From Gremmenia infestans (Eukaryota > Ascomycota > Leotiomycetes > Helotiales > Hamatocanthoscyphaceae), in assembly GCA_032629725.1 (NCBI GenBank), contig JAFEVB010000015.1, forward strand, positions 1,054,001-1,118,000: a stretch of DNA of 64,000 nucleotides. Reading direction: 5' to 3'. This document shows positions 11,896-24,509 of the stretch, piece after piece (positions within the stretch are counted from its first letter, which is position 1; every line of letters starts with the position of its first letter). A model generated the notes under the pieces. That model saw only the letters and a list, made by a program, of their open reading frames with translations, searched no databases and had not been told where the DNA came from. The position numbers were made by a program, and so were the translations under genes.

Positions 11896-14581
11896 TGGAC
11901 ATGGTATCTTGGTAACGAGGATCCGCGGTTCTGGTTCTGGGGTCTGGTGCGTTACAAACCAATACGGTACAACAGTTGTATCGTCCTCATGATTCGAGGT
12001 GCAGTGCAGCTGACGAGAAAAGGGCAGGGAACAGGCCGTTTTCTGTTGGGGTAATAACACTCATTGGTATAGTAATAATAGATTTGTTCTCTTACTATGG
12101 ATGGCAGTGGCCTACGCTATGTGTTGCCATTGATTACTATACGAAATCTACTATTCAGGTATTGTAAGATTATCATCCCACGCCCCATCATCCGTTGCCA
12201 AGCCTCACACGACTTCTCAAAAGTCAAGACCCATATGAAAATGCTGTAGAACCCAAAAAGCTGGGACAACGGGTTCCGTTCCTGTTCGTAACTTTAATGA
12301 TTTTAGGGACGGCGGACGGACCCCTTCGATGCATCCAGATCTCGCCAATTTCGCCAACGTGTGGAGACCCTGCGGTGGGATGTTGTCTCGCTTTTCTTTC
12401 TTTTTCCCTTTCTTTAATTGACGTCGACGACGCGACGCATGGGGTAGTAGGTACATTTACGGAACGGAGTATAAGCAGAGTATAGTATGGTACATGCTGT
12501 AGTACTGTCCTCGAACTGTCCTCGTACTCAGTACTCGTAAACATCTGCACCAGGATGGTACATGTGGGTGGCATGGTCAGGGGCTAAAAGATCAGGAACA
12601 CCGCATTTATTACCCACCGCCACCACAATTGCCTCTCCTCCAACGAGCATCGATACCAGCGGGTGTGTGTGAAGCAGCCCGAGTGGCGCGTGCATCTGGC
12701 TCGTCCAATCGTATCTCGTTAATGCGATGCAGTTGTTACTCCTGTTTCCCGCCGCCTTGGGCTCTCTCTTTCTCTCTCTTGGCAATAACGCAAGCAGGCA
12801 AGCAATAAAACGTGGTCCTGTTGAGCCTCAGCCGCCCGTCTACTTGTAGGAGATGAAGTGTTCCAGGACAGGACTAGTCGTAACTGTCAAGCAGAGATCC
12901 TTTCTCCACTCTTATTCCAGTTGGCAATCGCGCTCACCAATGTTCCGCTACACGTGTCTTGAACCTGACTAAGGTGGCCTGAACCTATAAGGATCGTCAA
13001 TAGATTCGATACAGTGATATACAGTTCAGTAGTCTAAACGGCTCAGGCTAGGCTAGAGCTAGGACTCAGCTTAGACGCCTGGCGCATGCTGAAGACTGAC
13101 CGGTCCGGTGTACTTACTCGAGACGGGACGACTCACGGCTGGCCGGACCAGGGCCGTCAAAAAGCTACGAAAGCGGCATGGGGTCATGGACGGTGTTCAT
13201 GGATCCTTGCTGTAGAATCCATGCAGTATCTTGTCCCCACATGGCATCTCCCATGGGATGATGGAGTGTGTGTCAGATCGAGCTGGGCCTGCTACTACTG
13301 TACTGTAGCTGGCTGGTGGATAGTACAGGTGAACAGGTCCTATACTTGTACACACTACAATACCGTACTGGCCAGCGTCCACTACACAGGCCCATCCTGA
13401 GTAGTTCTAGCGGCGGCTCACTCGTTCTCGATCTTCCCTGACTAAATATCGCTGTCCCGCCTCATACTGCTAGTTGTTGCCTCATGAGGACTAGTCTGTT
13501 GGTTAAATGTTGTTGTAGTTCTTCCCTTTTCCCTTTTCCCTTTTCCCTTTTCCAATTTCCAATTCCCAACGGGGGCAGGGCGCTGTAAGTGACAGTATCG
13601 GCCATGTCGTGGCAGAGTTGTAGCACAGGCTCAGGAGCTTCGACCCAGCTGAGTGGGCAAGCCACCCGCCTCCCATGAGGATCACTCAGGGCACACATCA
13701 AGCCTTCATCACTTTGTACCTGTCTTTGTCTTATTGACCGATTATCATGGTACAAATTTTTCTCTTTGCTGCCTTCCACTACAGCCAGCAGCCAATGTGC
13801 GTAGCGGCATCGTTTACCAAGTCCTCCTCTTGCGCCCAGTGGCCGCCGGTGTCAGATCTACCTTGAGAAGCCCGGGCCCACGGCGAGCGAGAGCGAGAGC
13901 GACGGACAGGACAGGACCCGGCCAGCTGGGGAGTTTTCGTTGGAAGAGAAGCTCACGAGACGAGTCCACCCAACTAACAGGCGAGCCTCGTCCCCTGTTT
14001 CTGTTTCTGCCGCTTGGGTTTCCCGAGCACCAGGTATGTACATGTATGTGCCTCGATCCTGTCAATACCCACTGCCCAGGCCAGGGTCCGGAGCTAGGAC
14101 CACCCCCTCTACGCCACAAAAAGAAGACCCTGCTGGCAATCCCAGCCCTAGGCTTGATCGCTGCGTTCGCGTGCTGGCCTCAACCGTAACCGCATTAACC
14201 CCCCACTCTGGCGCCAATAGTACGGCTCGTGCTGATGTCCCCATAATAACGTATATGGTCCTACAGGCATCCGATCTTCTTCATCATCTTTAGCATCAGC
14301 CTACTCTGTTCACTTTCACTACTCCACAAACGTAACTCTCAACCCCATCAAACGTCTCTCAAACACATTGACGAAAACATCACGAACTCTTCTCTTCACC
14401 TGCTTGTTCCCAGGTTTACCTCTACTCAAGTTTGGTTCTGCAAGAGAGCCTCGCTCAACTTAATACGCTGGTCCTTATACACTCGAAAGTTCGATCAACC
14501 AGAACTCTCTGGTTCAAGGACGATTGACCATTTCTCACCTGCTAGCAACAACTATACACCTATCTGTCATTCTGATATCAC

Positions 14582-14662
14582 ATGAACGACCTCATCGATA
14601 GGAACGAACCCTTCATTGATCGCTGCCATCGATCCCTTTTAGAAAAGGCCCAACTACAATAG
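14582..14662 (+). other. Upstream ORF (26 codons) in the flbD leader
   Basis: An ATG at 14582 opens MNDLIDRNEPF..., ending TAG at 14662, about 297 nt before the flbD start codon. It is the only ATG I find between about 14290 and 14960. If the flbD transcript starts upstream, ribosomes must meet this uORF first, so translational damping is plausible but inferred. The peptide is mixed in composition and not low-complexity. Confidence 0.5.
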
Positions 14663-14959
14663 AGGCATTGCCAACTGTTCTAGGTCTAAAGAGATTGCTA
14701 CATCCCATTCAACCTTCCGCTATTCAACTTACGGTTGATACTACCCGCTTCCGGGGCTACACGGCGGCCACTGCACTGGAGTTGACTTGGCCCTGTTGGA
14801 GATCCGTGCTTATAGATCCCGCCGGGCGTGTGAATTCACATACCTGCATATAAGAGGCGCGTTGCCTCCCTCCGCCTTCCTTCTATCTCTGGATTTTCGA
14901 TCAGTCTAGTTTCGTTCGGAACTCGTCATCCTCAGGAATCTAAAGCAACAACGTCCACG

Positions 14960-15931
14960 ATGTCATCACACCGGAGAGGTCCTTGGTCCCAAGGCGAGGA
15001 TGCATATCTAGTCCAACTTGTGCATACCCAGGGAGCCTTAAACTGGGTTAGAATCGCTCAGCTCATTGGCTCGCGCTCCCCAAAGCAATGCCGTGAGCGC
15101 TACCACCAGAATCTGAAACCTTCGCTCAACCACGAGCCGATTAGTCCAGAAGAAGGACTTCAAATCGAGCGTTTGGTGTCTGAGATGGGAAAGCGGTGGG
15201 CTGAGATTGCCCGGAGACTTCATGGCAGGAGCGATAATGCAGTCAAGAACTGGTGGAATGGCAGCATGAACCGACGCCGACGTCTGGTTCTTCGCCGGAG
15301 GACATCTGCGCAATGTCCCAACTCCTTCGACGAACAATCTATGTCTCTTTCTTTTGCCAGGCCATCGGCAAACCGGCCACTCACCATCAACTCTTCTTCT
15401 TACCACCAGCGAGCTGTTGAAGGCCCTCTGCCATCTCCAGCAGCTTCAGAAGCCTCGAGAGCAGAATCCGTAGACGGCCCCCCGTCACTTGTCTCAGACT
15501 GCGGATCAACCTTTTCACTGTCCCCCCACTTGAACACTTCTCCTGTCGATCTACGTCCCATCAACGGGTACGCAGTGAATGACAACAGAAGACTGAGCCT
15601 CCCCATGCTCCACTTCCCACCCAAACCCTTCCGCTCAGAGGCCGACAACCACGCACTCGCCTTTTCCTCACGCTTCCATGCTCAGCCTGCCGAGTCAACA
15701 GGGCATACGCTTCCTTCTTCAGCCTGCCGCCAACCACCCAAACCCGAGCAGTACATGATAGCCTCTTCACCCCGAGAATATCAGCATGACTGTCGAATAC
15801 AGGTCATGACAGCGCCGCCTACGCCTGTGCAGCTCCCGCCTCTTCAAATGCCCAGGCGCCCAGCTCAGGCCCCGCAGCAGCAGACTGCAGAGCGCGATTC
15901 CAGGATGCATCTATCTTCCCTGCTTGGTTGA
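14960..15931 (+). CDS. flbD: MYB transcription factor FlbD/RCA-1 (conidiation regulator)
   Basis: Intronless, 323 aa. Two MYB repeats fill residues 5-105: first RRGPWSQGEDAYL with Trp9 and Trp29, recognition helix SPKQCRERYHQNLKPS with conserved Cys44; second with Trp80 and Trp98/99, helix RSDNAVKNWWNG, then an RRRR stretch. This tandem is the plant-like R2R3 arrangement characteristic of Aspergillus FlbD and Neurospora RCA-1, which act early in asexual (and sexual) development upstream of conidiophore regulators. The remainder is Ser/Pro/Gln-rich and disordered, and ends RMHLSSLLG, as expected for the family. Length agrees with A. nidulans FlbD (just over 300 aa). The long empty upstream region and the uORF suggest complex regulation. 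Confidence 0.93.
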   Translation: MSSHRRGPWSQGEDAYLVQLVHTQGALNWVRIAQLIGSRSPKQCRERYHQNLKPSLNHEPISPEEGLQIERLVSEMGKRWAEIARRLHGRSDNAVKNWWNGSMNRRRRLVLRRRTSAQCPNSFDEQSMSLSFARPSANRPLTINSSSYHQRAVEGPLPSPAASEASRAESVDGPPSLVSDCGSTFSLSPHLNTSPVDLRPINGYAVNDNRRLSLPMLHFPPKPFRSEADNHALAFSSRFHAQPAESTGHTLPSSACRQPPKPEQYMIASSPREYQHDCRIQVMTAPPTPVQLPPLQMPRRPAQAPQQQTAERDSRMHLSSLLG

Positions 15932-17634
15932 AGTTAGCCGGGCTCCTTGTTCATTCAAACTTTCATATATATCTAGGGACGGACAGGCGGGTACAAAAAA
16001 GCGGTCGGCTGGTTATCCTTGTTTGATTTTTGTATAATGCGTGTTTTGGGGGTTTACTCCGTAATGTTACCACCAAAGAGTCTTTATCGGTGGTCCGGAT
16101 TCAGGATTCAGGAAATAGGGGATGGGGAATGGGAGGGGGATAGGATAGGGACATCCATCATGAGCAACGTTTTCCCTTACTTGAGCGGGCAGCCTCGTGC
16201 AGCAAAATTTTCTAATACCATGTACATTTGTTTAGCTAGATACCCATCCATTACCATAGCCGTCGTGTCTGAGCATTCCTTGTACTTTTAAGGACTGCTC
16301 TTCACACCAACGAGCTTTTACAGTATAGTACAGTACAGTACGTTATATCATACACACCAGCTTTATGCTGTTCTTTTCGAGAATATATTTTGCCAAGCAA
16401 AGTGCTATATACATGCTCCTTATGCCATCATGAAGAAAGGGGCCAGTCAGTAAATCAACCAAGCATATGTGACACCAAACTACCCAGCCAACTCTACACA
16501 AGCGTAAACGCAAAAAAAAACAAGCAAGCATGGCGCGCCGCTTCAAAAAACAATACATTACAAGTAATCAAACTCATCTAGAATAAGCAAACTCTTAAAT
16601 AACCTACCTAGATCTACATATCCACATCTACATGAGATGGCCATGCCCTCCCGTCTTCCCCTCGATCGAATATCATACATACTCATACCCATACTCATAC
16701 CCATACTCATACCCATACTCATACCCATACCCATACATCACTAGCCCCCCTAGTACCCTCCCTACCTTATCTTAAACTTAGCGCCCCACCTCACCGCACG
16801 CCACGCCACAAAATTTAAACTTTGCTTTTCCCTTCCTTTTTCCCCTTTCTTTCCCCCTTTCTTTCCCCACCAACCCACACCATCTAACCTAACGTACCGT
16901 ACCGTACCGTACTGTATTTTCCGATACGGAGCGCAGTCGATCTGCAGGGAACTTTTAATTTAATGCGGGTAATGCATTGCGTACGATATGCGTGTAGATC
17001 AGATCGGATCGGCAGATCAATCTCACGTATAATACTTGGTCATATTTGAGATCTGATGGATTCGCATCTGAGATAGTTTTCGCTTGCCTATTATATTCAT
17101 TCATTTGTTGGAATCAAAATCAAAGCAAAGTACGCACGCACTGCGCAGGGCAGGCATTAATTAATCTAACCTGCTTCTCTCTGCATCATGATACTGTATC
17201 AAATTAGCAAATGAGGCTGGTGAGGCTCAAATAGAGCGGCAGGGAGACCCATTTCAAAAGAAGCAAATAAGATAGTCAGTCTATAGATAGCATAGCATCG
17301 AGTACTCCGTACCGAAATATATTTGATATCATGAATCTCGTCCACGAAAATGTCTATCCTATAAATCGCATATCGCAAATCGAAAGCGACAGCGGAAAAG
17401 AAAGAAAAAGAATTGTCGTTTCGCGTGTAATGGGTATCTAGTAACACATTATATCACGAGCAAATGCCATCCATCCATATTTCCTTCTTTCCATACTCCA
17501 TTCCAAAAATCCGAAGTTGCCCTCTGAATTCATTTCGCCCAAGATAATATCATATTCCTAAAGACTCCTCCGCTGCAAAGATGTACAATTACGTAACGCC
17601 GTTCTAATGCATGCCTAGATGTGACTCCTAAATT
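15932..17634. other. Intergenic 1.7 kb between flbD and OGT gene (convergent)
   Basis: The 3' regions of two convergent genes. It is AT-rich towards the right, with a 12-bp minisatellite (16678-16736) and short CGTAC repeats near 16895-16915. No coding feature seen. Confidence 0.6.
16678..16736. repeat. 12-bp minisatellite (CATACTCATACC)n
   Basis: About five tandem copies of CATACTCATACC, the last shortened to CATACC. Intergenic. Confidence 0.85.
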
Positions 17635-20600
17635 CTATAGATAGATGTCACCTCCTTCATTCGACACCCACCTGCGCCAAGCCTCATCATATGCAGATTC
17701 CAGATCCGAGACCCATCTACGCGTATCAAATAGGGCACAAGTCCAACGGCTATCGAAGAGGATTTTGCGTAGCTCACTGAGTCTGCCAATCCCCTCCCCA
17801 TGGCCAGAGGGCCGTATCTGGTAGTGAAAATTACGAGCAAGTTCAATTGCAAATTTCTCGTACTGGTCGTCATCTTCCGCAATGAGCTCTCTGGCCGCCT
17901 GCCGCCCTTCATCACTATTTGGCAACGCGCCCTTTAGGATTGAAGCTGCCATTCGGGAGCACATCTTGTATTTATATCGAGGAAGGGTCAACAGAGGAGT
18001 GCTTGACCATAAAACATCAGCAGCCGTTGTATGGGCGTTGCATTCTGGGGTGTCGAGAAAGAGATCGCAGACTCTCGCTCGGGATATATGCTGGTGCTTC
18101 GGGGCTACATCTGTAAACCAGATTCGTGATGCAACGCCGTCTCCTGCCCACTCTTGTGCTGTTCGTTTAAGATAACTTTCGCCCAACTCGGGGAAGCGTA
18201 GAAGCCAGAGAATTGCTTTTGGAACTTTGTCTAGTATCCTTAACCAAGTACGAAACGTCGTAGGCTCAATCTACCCTCAAGTTAGCACTGATCATTAACA
18301 CCGAATGATTGGTTGCAAACCTTATATAACTGGTTGAAATTTCCAAGAATGATTGCATCATCAGATAGGCTTGGAAATAGCTCTTTCCGCATTTTCCATC
18401 TCTTGGATTGCTCATCTTCCCAACTTGACTGGCTTTCGCGAGATTCAGACTGCGCGTGATCACAGCAGAAAAATGTCTCCTTGCAGAAAATTATATTTTC
18501 AGAATATACCCAGTCTTCGTCATCATGCGACTGTTGGTCCAACAATTGATCTTCGAGGCCAAGGTTTTGTCTCGACGGCCGCAGTGTGTCCGGTGGGATG
18601 GCGGTTTCATCTGCAAGTATATAGTCACACCACTCTGCCCCTAGGGTTCCCGCAAATCCCATGAAAGACATTTGAATAGGAGCAGGGCGAGCGGCAAACA
18701 CTTCATTTCGTGCTCCCCGGGTATAGCCATTTAAATTGACGAGTATGTGGATTTCATCCTGGACAATTTGCTGGACCAGGCGGTCTGCGGACCAAGTGCT
18801 TGCGTCGCGGAATACTGGTGCCTCTCGCTCGATTTGTTGCCTGTGAACAGAGTTGTCACTAGCTGTTGTAGCATAACAAAACGCTCGTGCTCGAGATGGG
18901 TTATGGAAACCGAAGACCGATTGCATTCTAGAATCGGAGTCAGTTATAGTCCTTGCACTTCCAGATAGTGGCACCTACAAATGAGCCAAGGGGTGGTTAT
19001 TAAAATCAGACGATACATATCCAACGTTGAGGTGTGGTGCTGGCGGTGATGGTGGTGAGAAGACAGACGTAGGCATCCATGGTGCGCGAAGCGTTGAACA
19101 GGAAATTCTGAGTGCATTACGTTGAGAGATCATACGGATGTCCTTGGCGGATAATGGACACGTAAATGTATGGAAGGGCAGAACAGTTGGCGCAGTCGGA
19201 ACTGACAGGCTCCCTGGCAGTTGTGGTCTTGGATAACATGAGGATGGGAGTGATTTTTTCTTGACGTGCTTGTCATGGTACCATCTGTGCATGGATCTTT
19301 TCATAGCTCGTTCAATCAGTCGGACAATACGTGACCCCTCCCAGCGGTGTCCGGCCCAAGCATTAAGGGTTGCATGCAACTTTGCTCTCTTTTCCGGTGC
19401 CCATCTGCCCCCAGTATCTGCTGCCTCCAGGTGCTGGAGAACTTGAAGTAGAACTTGATCCTGAAGAGTCCCACGACCCCACGCCGAGCCTTCTTTCAGT
19501 TGCTTGGCAACTATATCGACGACTCGCTTCATCCAGCCTCCGCCAATCGCACTTGTCCTGGCCTCGGTAATCATTCCTGTCTCGTCGACATGCCAGCGAT
19601 CGTGTCTACCTCCATCAAGAATGACACCCCCTCTTCCAGCCCAGTCGCAAACAGAATTCAGGGCGTTGGCGAGCCCGCATACTGCTTCAGCAAAGTCTGG
19701 GCTGGATGCAACTGCACGCCTGTAGTACTCAATCGCATCACTCGTTCGGCCCTGGTCCTTGACCGCATTGGCGAGATTTGCTAAGGCAATATCAAATGAG
19801 CTGTCGCAGGCGACTGCCTTTTCATACATTGTTATTGCGGAAGATAGTTGCCCAATGTCTTTGAGAAGACTCCCGAGATTGGTATAGATGTGAGCATGCC
19901 TCGGATCTAAAAGCAGTCCATAATTGTAATATGCCAGGGCCAAAGCAATCCCGCTGCCGGGAACAATGCCAGCTGGAAGATTAGGAGCATCTCTCTGCAC
20001 GATTGGACGATGAGACGCTGGTTGCTGGACACTTGCTAACAAGATACCCACATTGTTGGCTGTTGATGGACTCGGCTGGAGTGACAGCGACAGATAGTAG
20101 AGCGCCAAAATGTCACCAACACCTGTTGGCAATCTTGTTATCCTTTGTGGTGAGCTACTATTCGACATTGCGTCTTGAAATATCTTTGCTAGAGACAGGA
20201 GAGAGTTGCTAGTGGTCGATATCGCTGCCTTTTTCGCAAGACCATGAGGAACATGACTTAGACCCGGCAAATCACCGTCCTTCGCAAATACCAGCTTGGC
20301 AGTTTGTAATGCCTTATCTGGAGTTAGGAGAAGCGGGGATGGCCCATCTTCTGTGTTTGAGGGTCTGAGATCCGAACGCGATGTAGCGACCCCATCTAGA
20401 GTAAGAACATTGACGATTCTTCGAATCAAGCCTTGTATGCCAGGCAAGCCCCTTCCAGCACTAATGAGAACAGCGTCTTCGAAAGCTTTCGAGGCACCGT
20501 TGATGTCACCAAGGGCATACAGCATGTTGCCTTTCGCATGGACGAGAGCTAATATTCGCCCGTTTTCAGATCCCGGGACAGAGAATCCACTGGAGCCAAA

Positions 20601-22681
20601 GCCAGGCTGTATGAAGCTGTCTTCGCTATCTCGTGCTGAGGGTGACCGAAGTAGGTTCTCGCCATCGCCATCGTAGTCAAGTGCGATATTCTCTGAGGAT
20701 GTACCCACTGACCCACAAGACTCACGATCTGCATTACTCGATGTTTCGCTGAAGTAGTCCTGGGAGTCTTCAGACTTCGGGAGTCGAAGTGAGCGTTCTA
20801 CAAAATCAATAATAGCGACAGCTTCGTTTCCTCGATGGTCCCCACAAAGGAGTCCAATAAGATGCTCGACTGCTTCGAAGTAGCTGGGGCGAAGTTTAAC
20901 GGACTGCAGCCAATGCTGCTCCGCCTCTTCACGCCTATTGAGACAGAGGAGAGTGGCCGCGAGATTCGATATTGCTTCAACATGTCTGCTCGCAGAGTTA
21001 GAGATCCGGCAACTATAGAAAATATGCTCATAACTTACTTGGGATCGATAGCAATGATCTTTGAATACCATTCGAGGGAATTGTGATACTGCTCTAGCCC
21101 ATATGCCAGACAGCCTCCCAGCAACATCCCATCAATCCAGCACCAGCCACTTTGTTCGCAAAGGCTGGTGAGAAGCTCAAGGGCTTCCTTTGCCTTGTGA
21201 AGCGCATTTATTGCAGGATATTGAGGCGCTTGAAATGGTGACATATATTGCCGCCCATCATGAGTAGAACTTCGTGGACGTCTCGTTTCACGAATTCCAC
21301 CTCCTTGCCAACTGTTATAGTCGCCACTTGCGCTTGTCTGATTTGTTGGCCTCAGCATAGAGCCGAAATGTCTTGCACTGCTGATATCACTTGGGCCCGA
21401 GTGCAGACCAGCCCACTGCGAAGTACCTAGGTAAGATGCCGGCTGGCGAGGCGGCTTTGGATATATACTAGTCTTCGAATAGGTTCTAGAGCCAGTAGAC
21501 TGGTCTGAAAGTCTGCTGTCTTTCTTTGACTGATGAAGGAATGCCAGTAGGTCAACGTATATGCTGTGGGCCCAAGAAAGTGTCTTCTCTTTGAATCGAT
21601 GACTACTGGCCTTGTTGACTGATTCTGCGGTTGGGGTTCTGGACCCCTCCGAGCCCTGTAAGTATGCTGCGCTATCAATGCGAAGAGGCTGTGGCTGCGT
21701 TGACGTCTCAAATGGTTGACCCAGTACGGAGGCACCGTTTTCCTGGAATTGAAAAGCAGGATTTCCAATACGCATTAAAGGGTCAAGTTCAAGATTGGCG
21801 GTTGGCTGTCGGAACCCGGTCAAGAGATCAGCAGGGGTTTGTGGGTGGTTCTGGGGAGTTCCCTCCAAATAAGACTCTCGCATAGAATAGTGATTCCCAT
21901 GACCACGAAATGCGGCTGGCCGATATGGAACAAATTTGCCATCAGGCCAATAAGGACCATACAGCCCGCCATCATTAGATGCCGTAGGGCCAGGGGATGG
22001 TTGATAAGGTGGCTGAAGAACAGTAGGAATTTGAGTGCCATTATTAGGATAATAAGTGGCAGCTTGATGTGTTGCTATATGACCCCAAACATTGTGAGAC
22101 GCGTCCGGCACTGGAGGATGGTGTGTCCAGCTCTTCATCTCACCTGTCATACGCTGTTCCATACTACCTCCGTTGACCCTACCATATTGATTTGGTTGCG
22201 GATGGCTCCACCCTGAATGTCCGGACCTGCGCCGTGAGTTCTGGCCATTCAAGATGGTCGGTGAATATATATCACCACGGTTTGCAGAAATATCCGAAAA
22301 GGGGAGTATGACATGCTTTAGCGCCGGCGCTTTGCTTGACCATTGCACAGGTGTGCCGGCATCGTAGCCTGCCGCAAGTGTGCCATTTGGCGTTTTCCTA
22401 CGAAGCATATGCTCCGAGGGGTCGTTGTATTGTGACCCAAAACCCTGCTCTGAGGAGCTCCCCCGGGCGAGCCCGGTTCGACGAGGGGCGTGGTTGTCGA
22501 GGGAATATGTACGGTGAGGTTGGGCAGGCGGCCCAAACTCTCGCGGGTTTCGAAAAGGCAAAGGTGCGGCAGGCTGGTCAAATCTTCTTGAGCTTGTAAG
22601 GGGCTCAAAGGGAGGGACAGCAAAGCCATGGCTGCCGAATTGCTGAGATAGTCGGGGGTGTTGAGCAATCTGAGGAATCAT
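17635..22681 (-). CDS. O-GlcNAc transferase-like (OGT, GT41) with TPR repeats
   Basis: Four exons (21039-22681, 18979-20985, 18321-18927, 17635-18270) with introns of 53, 51 and 50 nt give 1630 aa. Residues 1-470 are disordered and rich in Ser, Pro, Gln and Gly. TPR-like helices lie at about 490-600 and 900-1020, split by a serine-rich insert. From about 1205 comes the GT41 catalytic region: YVSSDFNNHPLAHL, LVNLNGYTRGARNE, MSFMGFAGTLGAEWCDY, GNFNQLYKIEP (lysine equivalent to the UDP-binding lysine of animal OGT), LWLLRFPELGE, and LDTPECNAHTTAADVLW with the UDP-binding aspartate. Family members put single GlcNAc sugars on Ser/Thr of nuclear and cytosolic proteins. All these motifs are intact, so activity is likely. 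The first intron was placed so that IDPK joins HVEAISNLAATLL, as expected for a continuous TPR. The GTTTGC donor of intron 3 is unusual. Confidence 0.9.
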
Positions 22682-23683
22682 ATTTATATTGGCTAGCGGC
22701 AGCAGCTCGATGGACCGTAAAAGAGGAGATGTAAAGTTGGGGCATGTAACTGCTGGACTAAAGTAACAAGACCTTTTGAGAGTCTTGTCAGGTCATTAGT
22801 TCCAAGGAGTGCCAATACCTGCACGAAGGAGGGGAGAGTCTGATCTGTTGATCATCTCTGCCGTGATGCGTCGCAGCCCAGGTGGGCGTCTTGTGATATG
22901 CCCGCCTCTTCAGACGAATGACGCAGGTAGGGGGGTTGATTGCGACCTTTGGAGGTGTTGAAATTTTGTTCTGAGGATACTTGTTCGTGCTGATGGAGCC
23001 TGCCTGACGTTCGGTGCTGACATGGGATTTCAAGGCTTAGACGCAACTAAGCGCGCGTCTAGCGGACCACATACACACATGTAGGTACTGTAAGTATTCT
23101 TGTGATCTCGTGTAGTTGGATACTTGCAATAAATCAACACTTTAGCTGGGATTCTTGAGATGTACATTTATTTGTTTTAATTGTAGTATTGCAGTTTTTT
23201 TAATACTACGTTCCGAAGCATTTACATTTTTTTAGGACGTCCGTCCTCCCGCGTATTGGCAGAGCCTAAGCTTACTTCTTCTACTTTCCAAGCCAACTGC
23301 TATCAATCAGCATCATCCAGTCAATCGAAGAGTTCAAACTTCACAAGGCTCTGTGCGAATTAGAATGTTTCCCAGAAAGATATGGACCACTATATCCACG
23401 CCCAACCAAAAGGAAGAGGGATATCGCGGTGAGTAATCGGACAAAATCAATCTCCTTGAACCAAAAATAGGCCAATACCACAGATGAGCCAGTCCTCGAG
23501 GGACTGGGGGTAGAGGCCAGAGTGTTTGTCAAGTGAAGTGCACGCATATGGGGGAATGTATTGGGGGGTCACGATCGATAAGCATCTCGGGCGATTTGGT
23601 GGAAGTTTCATGCCATTTGCTGCTTGCTTATTGTGCAAAGTCAATCCCATAATACCCCGCGAAAGAAACAGATGCCAAATTTT
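22682..23683. other. Intergenic 1 kb, OGT promoter and RPL12 3' flank
   Basis: No gene recognised. An in-frame open stretch directly upstream of the OGT ATG has no further ATG, supporting the chosen start. Confidence 0.6.
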
Positions 23684-24509
23684 TCATTCTTCCGGGACTG
23701 CATTCCAGTTAGTATACGATTGCTCTCAAGGCTGGGGGAGATGCTTACTCTCAATCTCTCCGCTCTCGATATCATCGCTGATATCCTTCGGGCTTCTTCC
23801 ATCTACCTGGCAACCAACGCTATAAGCCGTTCCCAAAATCTCCTTCACGGTACCCTTCAATTCCTTCGCCAGTGACTTAAATCGCATTGTGCGAGCAATC
23901 TCGATGATCTCATCAAGGGGAATAGACTTGGAGTGTTTGATGTTCTTCTCCTTCTTGCGATCACGAGGTGGCTCCTTGAGTGCCTTGATGACCAGGGAAG
24001 ACGCCGATGGGACGACTGATACGGCGGCTTGTCGGTTTTGGATGGTGAGCCTTACGGTGACCCGGAGACCTTTCTATAATACCGTCAGACCCTTGCGCCA
24101 CAGCTCCTTCGGACTTCCAAAGCTCGAGCTTACCCAATCGCCAGTTGCCTTTGCAATGTCTTCTCCGACCTTCTTTGGTGACAGACCGAGAGGACCAATC
24201 TTTGGGGCGAGCGCGGACGAAGCACCGATTTCACCACCTGTGGCTCGAAGGTGGCTAAAACGTTTCAGTTAGCAAATATGCTTCTCTCAACGCTGATATC
24301 GGTCTTCGAAGATCGCGGCAAGGGGGGTGAGACTGGGACTTTGTTGTTGAAGGCAATCGCGGTGCCTTGGAGGAGGAGGGGAAGAGGAATAGGATGGTGA
24401 GCATACATGATCTTGATCTCTGTGGGGTCGATCTTTGGAGCTGTTGAAACATTAAATTAGCCCGTGTATTAGAAAACAGGTGCAGGCGTATGCAGGGAAA
24501 CTTACGCAT
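23684..24509 (-). CDS. RPL12: 60S ribosomal protein uL11 (L12)
   Basis: Five exons: 24506-24509 (only ATGC), 24407-24440, 24134-24254, 23749-24073 and 23684-23697 (14 nt). They give exactly 165 aa, the usual eukaryotic L12 length. The protein reads MPPKIDPTEIKIIHLRATGG, then LGLSPKKVGEDIAKATGDW, KGLRVTVRLTIQNRQA, and ends GEIEIPEE after the last intron, whose branch site is a perfect TACTAAC. It forms the base of the ribosomal P-stalk, contacting the GTPase-associated centre of 26S rRNA. High intron density near the 5' end is normal for fungal ribosomal genes. The 4-nt first coding exon and 14-nt last exon are easily missed by gene finders. Confidence 0.96.

Larger units (their letters stand above)
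6916..14581. other. Gene-poor 7.7-kb stretch upstream of flbD
   Basis: Both strands show only short, unrelated reading frames without family signatures or coherent splice chains, so I call no gene. The stretch alternates AT-rich parts with GC-rich islands (about 9030-9270 and 13800-14230). It holds an (ACAGAC)n run near 11866-11895, a CTTTTCC-type pyrimidine repeat near 13520-13555, and a perfect hairpin at 7631-7654. The right part is likely promoter and leader of the MYB regulator. A non-coding transcript cannot be excluded. Confidence 0.55.

Noticed and set aside
6916..14290. Dozens of 60-120 codon open frames in the gene-poor region, both strands
   Set aside because: None shows a family motif, a coherent splice chain or protein-like composition; many are low-complexity or overlap each other.
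14668..14853. Second open frame (61 codons) in the flbD leader
   Set aside because: It has no ATG start, only a TTG, so it is unlikely to be translated.
21013..21038. 26-nt GT...AG intron at the first OGT exon junction
   Set aside because: Too short to splice. The 53-nt alternative (20986-21038) has a CTAAC branch site and restores the TPR sequence.
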